A DNA stretch of 64,000 nucleotides from Ifrita kowaldi (taxonomy: Eukaryota; Chordata; Aves; Passeriformes; Cinclosomatidae), in the NCBI GenBank assembly GCA_013398055.1, contig VZRS01015041.1:177773-241772 (forward strand), read 5' to 3'. Position numbers and translations under genes: made by a program. Positions 60,801 through 64,000 of this stretch are shown here, in pieces (the stretch's first letter is position 1; the number at the start of each line of letters is the position of its first letter). Below the pieces are notes generated by a model that saw only the letters and a program-made list of their open reading frames with translations, was not told where the DNA came from and did no database searches.

Positions 60801-62717
60801 ATTCATTAAACGTTAATGAGTGTGAATTGCAGAGCGGTTTTTGCCCACTGTAAGGAATGATCTTGGTTATTCTCTACAGTGGACAGAGAACTGCACAAAA
60901 TACAGTAAAGGAGGAGCAATCAGTTAGAATTACTCAAGACATCTCCATTTGGTCTGAACCTTTTGAGGATTTTCACCCCTGAGCGGTAAATTCTGTAGCA
61001 AGGAGAAGCGAATCAATTCTCTTCCCTAAAGACACGCCTTAGTTTGTACCCAGAAGAGGTCCTGCCTGCCAAAGCTGTGTGGTGAGCTCTGTGGGTGCCC
61101 TCGTGAGGCTTTCCCTGTGTGTCAGTGCCCGTCGTGTGCCGCCGTCCGTGCCCGGCCAGCGCTGATGTGTCTGTGTGTGGTAGGAGCCGCATTGCTGTGC
61201 ACACCTTGCTCTGGTACCTGGGTGCTAATCACCGTATTTTGCCTTCTCCAGCACCTTCCCAGCCGAGGATCTCAAAGTGTTTTACAAACATTAATTAATT
61301 TAGCTTCACAACCCTCCTGTGAGGTAGGTGGGGGATGCCATCCCGCTGTCCAGATGAGGACACTGAGCTGCTCGGGGACAGTGGCCTCGCTGCTGCGGTT
61401 AAAGCCCGGGGAGGCGACGGCCCCGCGCCGGCCCTCGCGAAGCCTCGCCCGTCCCGCGGCCCCGCAGAAGGAAGAGCAGTTCTGCATGATCCAGAGATGG
61501 CCAGAGCTTACAGCACGCTGCTCCACAGCCCTGCTCCTCTCTCCTTCCTGCAGTCGTGGTTTCCAGCCGGCCCCGCTGCCCTGAGGCTGAAGGAGGGGTT
61601 GTCCCTCGTCAGCGGCGTTGCGGGGAAGGACATCCAGACTGTGTCACTGTGCCCTCTAGGCCACGCTTGGGTGGTGACACACATCCCTTCTGTTCCACTT
61701 CAGTCACCCAGAGCCACCCTTTCCACACCATCCTTTACAACAGGTTGCTGAAGCCCCCTCGTTCCGTGGGAAAGCTGTGAGGGCAGCATCCCCTCTCCCC
61801 GTTCCTGCACAGGAGCTGTGGCTCACCTGTGTGGGAATTAAACACCTCAACCCTAAAAGTGTAGCCTCGCCAGTCCATCCATTGCTACCAGTTTGGATTG
61901 AGCAGAATCAGCCTTTTCTGCGTTGTGTGCAGCCGTTTTGGGCTGAAGCCAGACTGGTGAATTGAGAACAAACCCTATGGAAAAGTCCTAAAGAATGAGT
62001 TGTAGGCTCATCCCTGCAGGGTAGGGCTTCTTCCACAGCAGCTCTGCTCCGTTCCGTGCGGGAATCGGAGCGGGGCCGTGCTCGGGGTCGTGCTCGGGGC
62101 TGGTCAGCGGGGCATGTTGGGGCAGGGCAGTTGTCCAGGGATAGCTGGGAGGGAGGGTGAGCAGGAGCCCGGAGCAGGAGATGTTAAATTGGAGCGGGCG
62201 AGCGGCGCGGTCGTCGGCCTCGGTGCGGGCAGGGCCTGGCCCGGCTCTCCTCGCTCCCACAGGACTTTTCCATGAGGGCGGGCAGAACTCTGCCCAGCAA
62301 AAGTAATGGATCCCATCCCAGTCTTGGAGCCTTGGTGCAGGGAGGCAGCCTCGGAGCCAGAGGTCAGGCAGGCGCCGTGTTCCTGGAGATGGCCAGCCCT
62401 GGCACGTCCTGGCCTGTGGGAGCCGGTTATGAAGCAATAAGAAGCGATAAGAAGCGGTAGCATGACGAAGAACGACTATTGACCCGATTTCTCTTTGACT
62501 GATCTGTTTCTTTTTCCCCCCAATCATCGATGCAGGTGTGAGCTACTCCAAGTCGGTTCCTCCAGCCTACCCACCACCCCAGGATCCATTAAATCAGGGA
62601 CAATACATGGTGACAGATGGCATATCCCAGTCCCAGGTCTTCGAGTTCACCGAACCCAGACGCAGCCAGGCACCATTCTGGCAAAACTTCAGCAGGTTAA
62701 CACCATTCAAAAAATAA
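11279..62717 (+). CDS. ARHGEF9: Collybistin (Cdc42/Rho GEF 9), nine spliced coding exons; 5' end outside window
   Basis: The nine exons 11279-11458, 21526-21717, 25001-25180, 27211-27443, 31583-31712, 39612-39743, 51566-51809, 52440-52508 and 62536-62717 join without frameshift into 513 codons plus stop. Order is SH3 (about residues 5-64), linker, DH/RhoGEF (about 100-284), PH (about 315-422) and a proline-rich tail. Numbering starts at the first codon in the window; add 3 for human reference numbering. In mammals collybistin is a DH-family exchange factor reported to act on Cdc42. It binds phosphatidylinositol 3-phosphate through its PH domain and brings gephyrin to the membrane at inhibitory GABA/glycine synapses, with neuroligin-2 relieving SH3 autoinhibition. 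All junctions are GT-AG. The first exon (Met plus about two residues in the human isoform) was not found. The gene occupies over 51 kb here. Identification rests on recalled family sequence; no search was run. Confidence 0.97.
11743..11890 (+). mobile_element. CR1 LINE 3' fragment
   Basis: Sense-oriented 3' end of a bird CR1: the CATCCCTGGAAGTGT block, the TGCCCATGGCAGGGG block, a TCTTTGAAGTCCCTCCCAACCC-like block and the ATGATTCCATGA tail. It is diverged and 5'-truncated, as usual for CR1. Confidence 0.88.
16855..16945. repeat. 23-bp tandem repeat, 4 copies, abutting a CR1 fragment
   Basis: The unit beginning AGTGCAGGGATTGGGAATG starts at 16867, 16890, 16913 and 16936, an exact 23-bp period. 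The last copy runs into the antisense CR1 fragment, whose own sequence near the junction (CAGGGACACC) resembles the unit. Confidence 0.9.
16940..17200 (-). mobile_element. CR1 LINE fragment, antisense
   Basis: Reads as the complement of the CR1 3' region: GGGACACCTCCCACTGTCCC, then TTCCTTCCCAATATCCCATC, then CCAGCTCTCCTGGAGCCCCT and the adjoining AGGGGCTCTGAG block, in the order expected for a minus-strand copy. Confidence 0.88.
20461..20494. other. Near-perfect stem-loop in intron 2
   Basis: The arms GTTTGAAAGTCCCC and GGGGACTTCAAAC pair over 13 bp with one bulged A, around the 7-base loop AGGATTT. It is the cleanest short hairpin I noticed in the window. Function unknown. Confidence 0.75.
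21526..21717 (+). CDS. ARHGEF9: ARHGEF9 exon 3: gephyrin-binding linker and start of DH domain
   Basis: Sixty-four codons (residues 61-124), phase 0 at both ends; acceptor CTGCAG at 21520-21525, donor GTACCT from 21718. It begins LWVNQEDGVEE, the acidic linker after the SH3 domain; in mammals the SH3-DH linker region is implicated in gephyrin binding. It continues into the first DH helix ([20 protein letters not shown]), whose glutamate-containing pattern is the conserved region 1 that contacts switch I of the GTPase in DH proteins. The stretch between (GTSEVQNGHLDPSADC) looks like the least conserved part compared with the remembered human protein. Third-position GC is high (many C/G-ending codons), in contrast to exon 8. 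Confidence 0.96.
23101..23144. repeat. (TGGA)11 microsatellite
   Basis: Eleven uninterrupted TGGA units followed by degenerate CGGA and CTGA units. Likely length-polymorphic. Confidence 0.97.
24530..24584 (+). mobile_element. CR1 3' tail
   Basis: A short sense CR1 end: GGACTTGATGATCTTCAAGG, then TCTTTTCCAGCGTT and the tail ACAATTCTGTGATT. Everything 5' of it is missing or unrecognisable. Confidence 0.8.
24625..24760 (-). mobile_element. Probable CR1-derived fragment
   Basis: The segment with AAACTTACTGAGGGTGCACT and TTGATAGAGATATTAAACAG resembles antisense internal CR1 sequence remembered from bird genomes. The match is partial and the boundaries are uncertain. Confidence 0.45.
25001..25180 (+). 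CDS. ARHGEF9: ARHGEF9 exon 4: DH domain, N-terminal half
   Basis: Sixty codons (residues 125-184), phase 0 at both ends. The acceptor is a pyrimidine tract ending CATGCAG at 25000 and the donor is GTGAGT at 25181. It encodes the middle helices of the DH bundle: GYLKQCRKRRDMF, then DEQLKIIFGNIEDIYRFQ (the 'IF.N...I...' pattern typical of DH domains) and the helix FVRDLEKQYNN, ending with GPCFLEH. It runs directly in frame from the CE of exon 3 to the QDGF of exon 5, as in mammalian collybistin. Nothing is missing relative to the family. Confidence 0.97.
25181..27210 (+). other. ARHGEF9 intron 4 (2,030 bp)
   Basis: GT-AG intron. The only recognised element is an antisense CR1 fragment at about 26928-27150, which ends about 60 bases before the exon 5 acceptor, leaving a short pyrimidine tract (CCCCCCGCTCTGCCTTCACAG) as the likely native acceptor region. 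The remainder shows no exon or RNA gene. Confidence 0.85.
26928..27150 (-). mobile_element. CR1 LINE fragment, antisense, next to exon 5
   Basis: Complement of a CR1 3' end: GGGTTTGGGTTGGAAGGGT, GATCATCTCATCCC, CAGGGACACCTTCCAC, GGGATGGGGCAGCCACAGCT and the CCAGTATCCCACGGAACC part. It ends about 60 bases before the exon 5 acceptor. Confidence 0.9.
27211..27443 (+). CDS. ARHGEF9: ARHGEF9 exon 5: DH domain core with RhoGEF signature
   Basis: 233 nt: 77 codons (residues 185-261) plus two bases (AG) of a serine codon completed by exon 6. Acceptor TTCACAG at 27210, donor GTAACT at 27444. It encodes QDGFWIYSEYCNNHL, the helices through EACRLLQQMIDIAIDGF, and the conserved DH signature [20 protein letters not shown], which packs against the GTPase and defines the family. 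The exon is strongly GC-rich at third positions. It sits between a CR1 fragment on its 5' side and a 37-bp minisatellite that begins about 24 bases after the donor, an unusual setting for a catalytic exon. Confidence 0.97.
27467..28040. repeat. 37-bp minisatellite, about 15 units, directly after exon 5
   Basis: Units of 35-39 bp (one spacing of 56 around the ambiguous base at 27734) follow the pattern TTGGGGATTCTCTGTCCAC then TGCTCCTTCCCACACAGG. Ends of the CACACAG (or CACAAAG) block fall at 27487, 27523, 27560, 27595, 27632, 27668, 27705, 27761, 27797, 27834, 27871, 27908, 27947, 27985 and 28022. Each is a pyrimidine-rich run closing in AG, like a 3' splice site. Copy number is likely polymorphic and the assembly may be imperfect. 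Confidence 0.95.
30416..30555 (+). mobile_element. CR1 LINE 3' fragment
   Basis: Sense CR1 end: CCATCCCTGGAAGTGTCCAG, GGGATAGTGGAAGGTGTCCC, TGCCCATGGCAGGGAG and TTTTAAGGTCCCTTCCCACC, ending CTGTGATGGATA. It is very similar to the copy at 11743-11890. Confidence 0.9.
31583..31712 (+). CDS. ARHGEF9: ARHGEF9 exon 6: end of DH domain and DH-PH joint
   Basis: 130 nt: one base completing the exon 5 serine codon, then 43 codons (residues 263-305). Acceptor CTGTGTCCAG ends at 31582; donor GTACAG begins at 31713. It encodes DYRYVAAALAVMRNVT, the last long DH helix INERKRRLENIDKIAQWQ and the SVLDWE lead into the PH domain. The second arginine of KRRLEN (AGG at 31656-31658) corresponds to human Arg290, where R290H is a reported disease variant; it is arginine here. 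The residue after NVT is leucine (TLQIN), where I remember glutamine in human; this is a recalled comparison only. Confidence 0.96.
34570..34589. other. 20-bp near-palindrome
   Basis: TGGGATAAAA followed by ATTTATCCCA is an inverted repeat with one mismatch and no loop. Possibly a dyad binding site; no factor assigned. Confidence 0.6.
35520..35553. repeat. 9-bp GC-rich tandem repeat, about 3.7 copies
   Basis: GTGCCACCC repeats with exact 9-bp period. Short and local. Confidence 0.85.
36805..36864 (+). repeat. (CAG)20 trinucleotide repeat in intron 6
   Basis: Twenty perfect CAG units with no interruption, on the sense strand of ARHGEF9. It is intronic, about 5.1 kb after exon 6 and 2.7 kb before exon 7, so the glutamine frame is not translated in the known mRNA. 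Pure arrays of this length are typically unstable in length. Confidence 0.98.
39612..39743 (+). CDS. ARHGEF9: ARHGEF9 exon 7: PH domain, first half
   Basis: Forty-four codons (residues 306-349), phase 0 at both ends; acceptor CCCTCCAG at 39611, donor GTAAGG at 39744. It encodes GDDILDRSSELIYTGEMSWIY and then the strands RVFFLFDHQMVLCKK, the first strands of the PH domain fused to DH. The arginine of QQRVFF (CGA at 39699-39701) corresponds to human Arg338, where R338W is a reported disease variant, and is retained. The serine of GEMSW replaces an alanine I remember in human. The exon ends with KK, directly before DLIRR of exon 8. Confidence 0.96.
43155..43220 (+). mobile_element. CR1 3' tail
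   Basis: Short sense CR1 end: GTGATCCTTGTGGGTCCCTT, then CCAACTCAGGATGTTCCATG and AGTCTATGA. Only the terminal 60-odd bases are recognisable. Confidence 0.85.
44729..44756. repeat. Hexamer repeat (TCACTG)4
   Basis: Four perfect TCACTG units in intron 7. Confidence 0.9.
45420..45935 (-). mobile_element. CR1 LINE fragment, antisense, about 500 bp
   Basis: The longest CR1 piece here. Antisense blocks include TCCAGATACCCAACCC, GGAGGATGTCAAAGACCTCA, CCAGCTGAACAAACC and TTTGGATGCTCTCCAATGGC, followed by the CCAAAACTGCCCCAGCACTG part. The order fits a minus-strand CR1 3' region extending toward the coding part. Confidence 0.88.
46215..46290 (+). repeat. Possible MIR/L3-like ancient repeat relic
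   Basis: TGTCATTATCCCATGGTAGA followed by GGTGGGGAAAGGCTGAGGGA resembles the old amniote repeat core (cattatccc...ggaaactgaggca). Weak, diverged match. Confidence 0.3.
47735..48115 (-). mobile_element. Older, diverged CR1-like fragment, antisense
   Basis: AAGGGACCCCAGGAGATCAG, then GATGTTTGTCTAACCTTCTT and, further on, TAGATTAAACAGCTCCATTT follow the order of an antisense CR1 of an older subfamily than the other copies. The middle portion is heavily diverged. Confidence 0.65.
51389..51501. repeat. 59-bp tandem duplication just upstream of exon 8
   Basis: The block starting GGATCTGCCCAGGTTTCACC at 51389 repeats at 51448 almost identically for about 1.9 copies. Each copy contains TTCTTTGTTCTCCTCAG (AG at 51429-51430 and 51488-51489), a good acceptor-like sequence 76-135 bases before the true acceptor. 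Confidence 0.95.
51566..51809 (+). CDS. ARHGEF9: ARHGEF9 exon 8: PH domain, second half and C-terminal helix
   Basis: 244 nt: 81 codons (residues 350-430) plus the first base of a glycine codon. Acceptor CCTCTGTAG at 51565, donor GTGAGG at 51810. It encodes [20 protein letters not shown], the acidic DIEDGRDDDF strand region, NAFKLHNKETEE and the PH C-terminal helix KKLEEKLRWLRAFREER. The two arginines at 51575-51580 match human Arg356/Arg357, reported to be needed for phosphatidylinositol 3-phosphate binding. Unlike exons 3-5 this exon is A-rich at third positions. The reading frame stays open past the donor to a TAA at 51998-52000 that overlaps an AATAAA, allowing an alternative end (see the feature at 51810-52001). 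Confidence 0.97.
51810..52001 (+). promoter_or_regulatory. Candidate intronic polyadenylation exon extension after exon 8
   Basis: Reading exon 8 straight through its donor keeps the frame open for 63 codons, to TAA at 51998-52000. That stop lies inside a canonical AATAAA at 51996-52001, and a GU-rich run (CTGTGGGTGTGTGGG) follows about 30-45 bases later. Stop, poly(A) hexamer and downstream element are correctly ordered for a composite terminal exon. The product would keep SH3, DH and PH but swap the normal tail for about 63 unrelated residues. This is inference from sequence only. Confidence 0.3.
51810..52439 (+). other. ARHGEF9 intron 8 (630 bp)
   Basis: A short GT-AG intron between exons 8 and 9, ending CCTTTTCCAG-type at 52439. 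Its first 190 bases are open in the exon 8 frame and end at an overlapping stop/AATAAA. The rest shows no coding or repeat signal. Confidence 0.85.
52440..52508 (+). CDS. ARHGEF9: ARHGEF9 exon 9: basic post-PH linker
   Basis: 69 nt: two bases completing the glycine from exon 8, 22 codons (residues 432-453), and one base of the next glycine. Acceptor CTTTTCCAG at 52439, donor GTAACC at 52509. It encodes FEISENQKRQAAMTVKKVSKQK, a lysine-rich segment shared by collybistin isoforms before their C-termini diverge. Reading through the donor adds GNRQHALCLVM and stops at TGA 52541-52543, so retention of intron 9 would give an 11-residue alternative tail. I did not find the alternative C-terminal exon known from rat splice forms. 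Confidence 0.94.
52868..52886. repeat. A19 homopolymer
   Basis: Nineteen adenines. No processed pseudogene or SINE body could be recognised on its 5' side. Confidence 0.95.
53772..53845. other. 74-nt imperfect hairpin in intron 9
   Basis: The left arm CTGGCTGTTCAGT (53775-53787) pairs with the right arm ACTGTTCAGCCAG (53830-53842) except for a two-base mismatch. An inner ATTATTAATTAATA (53795-53808) pairs perfectly over 14 bp with 53813-53826, leaving the tiny loop GAGG. A small asymmetric internal loop separates the two stems. It could be a miniature inverted-repeat element remnant or a small structured RNA; the short terminal loop argues against a typical microRNA precursor. Confidence 0.65.
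54815..54915 (-). repeat. Possible MIR/L3-like ancient repeat relic, antisense
   Basis: CCTCCACCTCTTAAATGGGA followed by AATTCCCCTGTCACAGAACA resembles the complement of the same old repeat core as at 61250. Diverged; boundaries uncertain. Confidence 0.3.
59581..59631. repeat. 21-bp tandem repeat, about 2.4 copies
   Basis: AGCCCAGATGTTGGTGCCA repeats at 59581 and 59602 with a partial third copy. Confidence 0.9.
61250..61385 (+). repeat. Ancient MIR/L3-like repeat
   Basis: CTCAAAGTGTTTTACAAACA, TTAATTAATTTAGCTTCACA, CCTGTGAGGTAGGTGGGGG and then CAGATGAGGACACTGAG follow, in order, the well-known old amniote interspersed repeat core. It is diverged but the order is clear. Confidence 0.6.
62040..62240. 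promoter_or_regulatory. CpG-dense patch about 300-500 bp before exon 10
   Basis: Roughly twenty CpG dinucleotides in 200 bases (by eye), including the repeats GTGCTCGGGGTCGTGCTCGG and GAGCGGGCGAGCGGCGCGGT, in an intron otherwise poor in CpG. A second small patch lies at 61385-61465. Could be an internal promoter, an enhancer or a GC-rich drift patch; no transcript start motif was recognised. Confidence 0.4.
62536..62717 (+). CDS. ARHGEF9: ARHGEF9 exon 10: proline-rich C-terminal tail and stop
   Basis: Starts after ATGCAG at 62535, completes the glycine split by intron 9, then encodes 59 codons and TAA at 62715-62717. The tail reads VSYSKSVPPAYPPPQDP, a glutamine/glycine stretch, SQSQVFEFTEP and the ending FWQNFSRLTPFKK, which matches the remembered C-terminus of human collybistin (the CB3/hPEM-2 form). 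It holds a PPxY motif (PPAY, codons 62559-62570) and polyproline. PPxY motifs bind WW domains, and Smurf1, a WW-domain ubiquitin ligase, has been reported to target hPEM-2; linking the two here is inference. Confidence 0.96.
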
Positions 62718-62764
62718 TACCTAGAGAGATGGAGAATTTTAACTTAAAAGAACTAAAATTTAAA

Positions 62765-62780
62765 AATAAAAATAAATAAA
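62765..62780 (+). terminator. Cluster of overlapping poly(A) signals AATAAA
   Basis: Three AATAAA hexamers overlap within 16 bases, starting 48 bases after the stop codon. A site used here would give an extremely short 3' UTR. The immediate downstream sequence is AU-rich rather than clearly GU-rich, so use is uncertain; the hexamers may be incidental to an A/T-rich UTR. Confidence 0.35.
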
Positions 62781-62825
62781 ATTATATTTATAGATGGACC
62801 TTTTTTCGGAGAAGCACTGTTGCAA

Positions 62826-62903
62826 CTAAATATATATACATATATATATGTATACACACATTTTAAAAATAATAATATATATACATATATGTATATATAT
62901 ATA
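62826..62903 (+). repeat. AU-rich alternating TA/CA tract in 3' UTR with Pumilio-type site
   Basis: Alternating TA steps broken by ACATA and GTATA, strongly self-complementary, so the RNA could fold on itself. TGTATATA at 62890-62897 matches the Pumilio consensus TGTANATA. Such elements commonly control mRNA stability or localisation in neurons; function here is inferred. Confidence 0.6.
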
Positions 62904-64000
62904 GAAGGACCAAAAACTTTTTTTGTTGTTTTTGGGAAGTAATCTGCTACTAGATACTAGGAAGCACCAATGATTTCTAACCATGTGACCTGTTTTATTT
63001 TATTTTACTCCATTGGTTGGACATCTCTATTTTGGTTTTTTTTTTCCCGTTTTCCTTCATTCCCATCCGAGTCGTCATTGGCATCCCAGAATGCTTTCTC
63101 GCTTGTCCGACTCCGTCATGGAAGTTCCTCATGGACTACATTGGTGTACATTTTCTTTGATTTTATTTATGGGGGGGGGTGTTGTTTGTTTTTTGGAGTG
63201 CTGGGAGGTCTCTGCTCCCTCTCCCTCCCTCTCCGTCCCTCCCTTGGCTGTCCCCGAGTCCCCATCCTGGGAAGGGCCCGGCCCTGTCCCCGTCCTGCAT
63301 CCCCTGGTCTGACTCGTGCCTGTCTGGATGTGCTCCCTGTGCTCCCGCTCCGCTGCGCAGTATTTCTCTGGCTTTAGCTGTTCTCTCGTGGGCAGGTGAA
63401 ACCCAGCAGAAGGGCAAGCAGCTATTTAGGAAGTGAGAGATGGGTTTTCCTCAGTTCATTTTTTGCATTTTTTTAAGCACTTGTCTTTTTCTCAATTCAG
63501 TGTGATTTGTTCACACTCGGAGTAAGACTGAGAAAAGAGAATCAGGGGCTTTTCTTCTTTTTGCTTTGTTTCTGTGGGCTTATCTTTGATTTATTTTCTT
63601 TTCAAGCTGAGACACTTGAAAAGCCCACTCCTATCTTTGTTTTCCATGCAAAGATAAAAGCTTAAAAACCCATGGCTTCATGCCTCCGTTGCAGAGAGGA
63701 AAATTGGCTCCGAGGCTCCCACAGGTGGCCAGTTTTCTGTCTTCAGGAACTAAGGTCCCATCCTTTGGCCGCCCCCAGCCTGCACAGCAGCACCCTAACG
63801 AAGCCCTCATTGCCATTTGCAGGAGCAGTGACCCCACAAGTGAGGCCCGTGGCTGCTCTCGGTGCCCGCCCCGCGCCGGCTCCCCCCGAGCGCTGCCCCG
63901 TTAGCGGAAGGATCCTCGCCCCGGTCCCCGGGAGTGCTCACCTGAGGCTGAACCCCAAGCTGCAGAGGAGCTGGGAGCTGCCCTCCTTGCAGGGAGCTGT

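Larger units (their letters stand above)
52509..62535 (+). other. ARHGEF9 intron 9 (10,027 bp)
   Basis: GT-AG intron. Contents: a 19-base A run (52868-52886), a 74-nt imperfect hairpin (53772-53845), MIR/L3-like relics (about 54815-54915 and 61250-61385), a 21-bp tandem repeat (59581-59631), an AT-rich block around 57405-57500, and CpG-dense patches at 61385-61465 and 62040-62240. An alternative terminal exon could lie here but none was recognised. Confidence 0.82.
62718..64000 (+). other. ARHGEF9 3' UTR and possible downstream flank
   Basis: The A-rich sequence after the stop contains three overlapping AATAAA hexamers (62765-62770, 62771-62776, 62775-62780), then an AU-rich tract (62826-62903), a G9 run (63171-63179) and a CT-rich stretch (63215-63245). 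I found no further canonical AATAAA up to 64000. Either the proximal cluster is used or the UTR continues beyond the window. The last 150 bases are GC- and CpG-rich. No second gene is visible. Confidence 0.7.

Noticed and set aside
61988..62527. 179-codon minus-strand frame over the CpG-dense patch
   Set aside because: High GC lowers stop frequency; no domain or conserved motif, and it abuts the exon 10 acceptor.
1..64000. tRNA, rRNA, CRISPR, endogenous retrovirus genes or a multi-gene system
   Set aside because: No tRNA boxes with cloverleaf, no regular spacer array and no gag/pol-like frames were seen. Everything points to one spliced gene with ordinary repeats.

Overview
This is a vertebrate nuclear window and almost certainly avian. 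It has GT-AG introns, repeated fragments of the CR1 LINE family with the typical bird CR1 3' tail, and relatively compact introns. It contains one gene that can be supported: ARHGEF9, which encodes collybistin (hPEM-2), a brain Rho-family guanine nucleotide exchange factor. The gene runs left to right on the + strand. Nine coding exons (called 2 to 10 here) give 513 codons ending in TAA at 62715-62717. The human reference isoform, from memory, is 516 residues with about three residues encoded upstream of this point, so essentially the whole protein is here except the first exon. I could not find that exon in 1-11278.

Layout: 1-11278 is upstream/intron 1 sequence. The exons are 11279-11458 (SH3), 21526-21717 (linker plus start of DH), 25001-25180 (DH), 27211-27443 (DH core), 31583-31712 (end of DH and DH-PH joint), 39612-39743 (first half of PH), 51566-51809 (second half of PH), 52440-52508 (basic linker) and 62536-62717 (proline-rich tail). 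From 62718 onward is 3' UTR and possibly downstream flank. Exon phases and frames close exactly. Residues known from the human literature fall where expected (human Gly55, Arg290, Arg338, Arg356/357), which supports both the identification and the junctions.

The introns hold CR1 fragments in both orientations, a few older MIR/L3-like or CR1-like relics, and several tandem repeats. The most notable repeat is a 37-bp minisatellite of about 15 units that starts about 24 bases after the exon 5 donor. Each unit ends in a splice-acceptor-like motif, and the array contains the only ambiguous base in the window. Other noteworthy items are an uninterrupted (CAG)20 in intron 6, a 59-bp duplication carrying acceptor-like sequence just before exon 8, a possible intronic polyadenylation exon after exon 8, two clear stem-loops, and CpG-dense patches just upstream of the last exon.

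I found no RNA gene, CRISPR array, operon or retroviral gene. Most of the window is ordinary intron. I saw no undescribed multi-gene system; the interesting signals concern RNA processing and repeat biology at one conserved neuronal gene.
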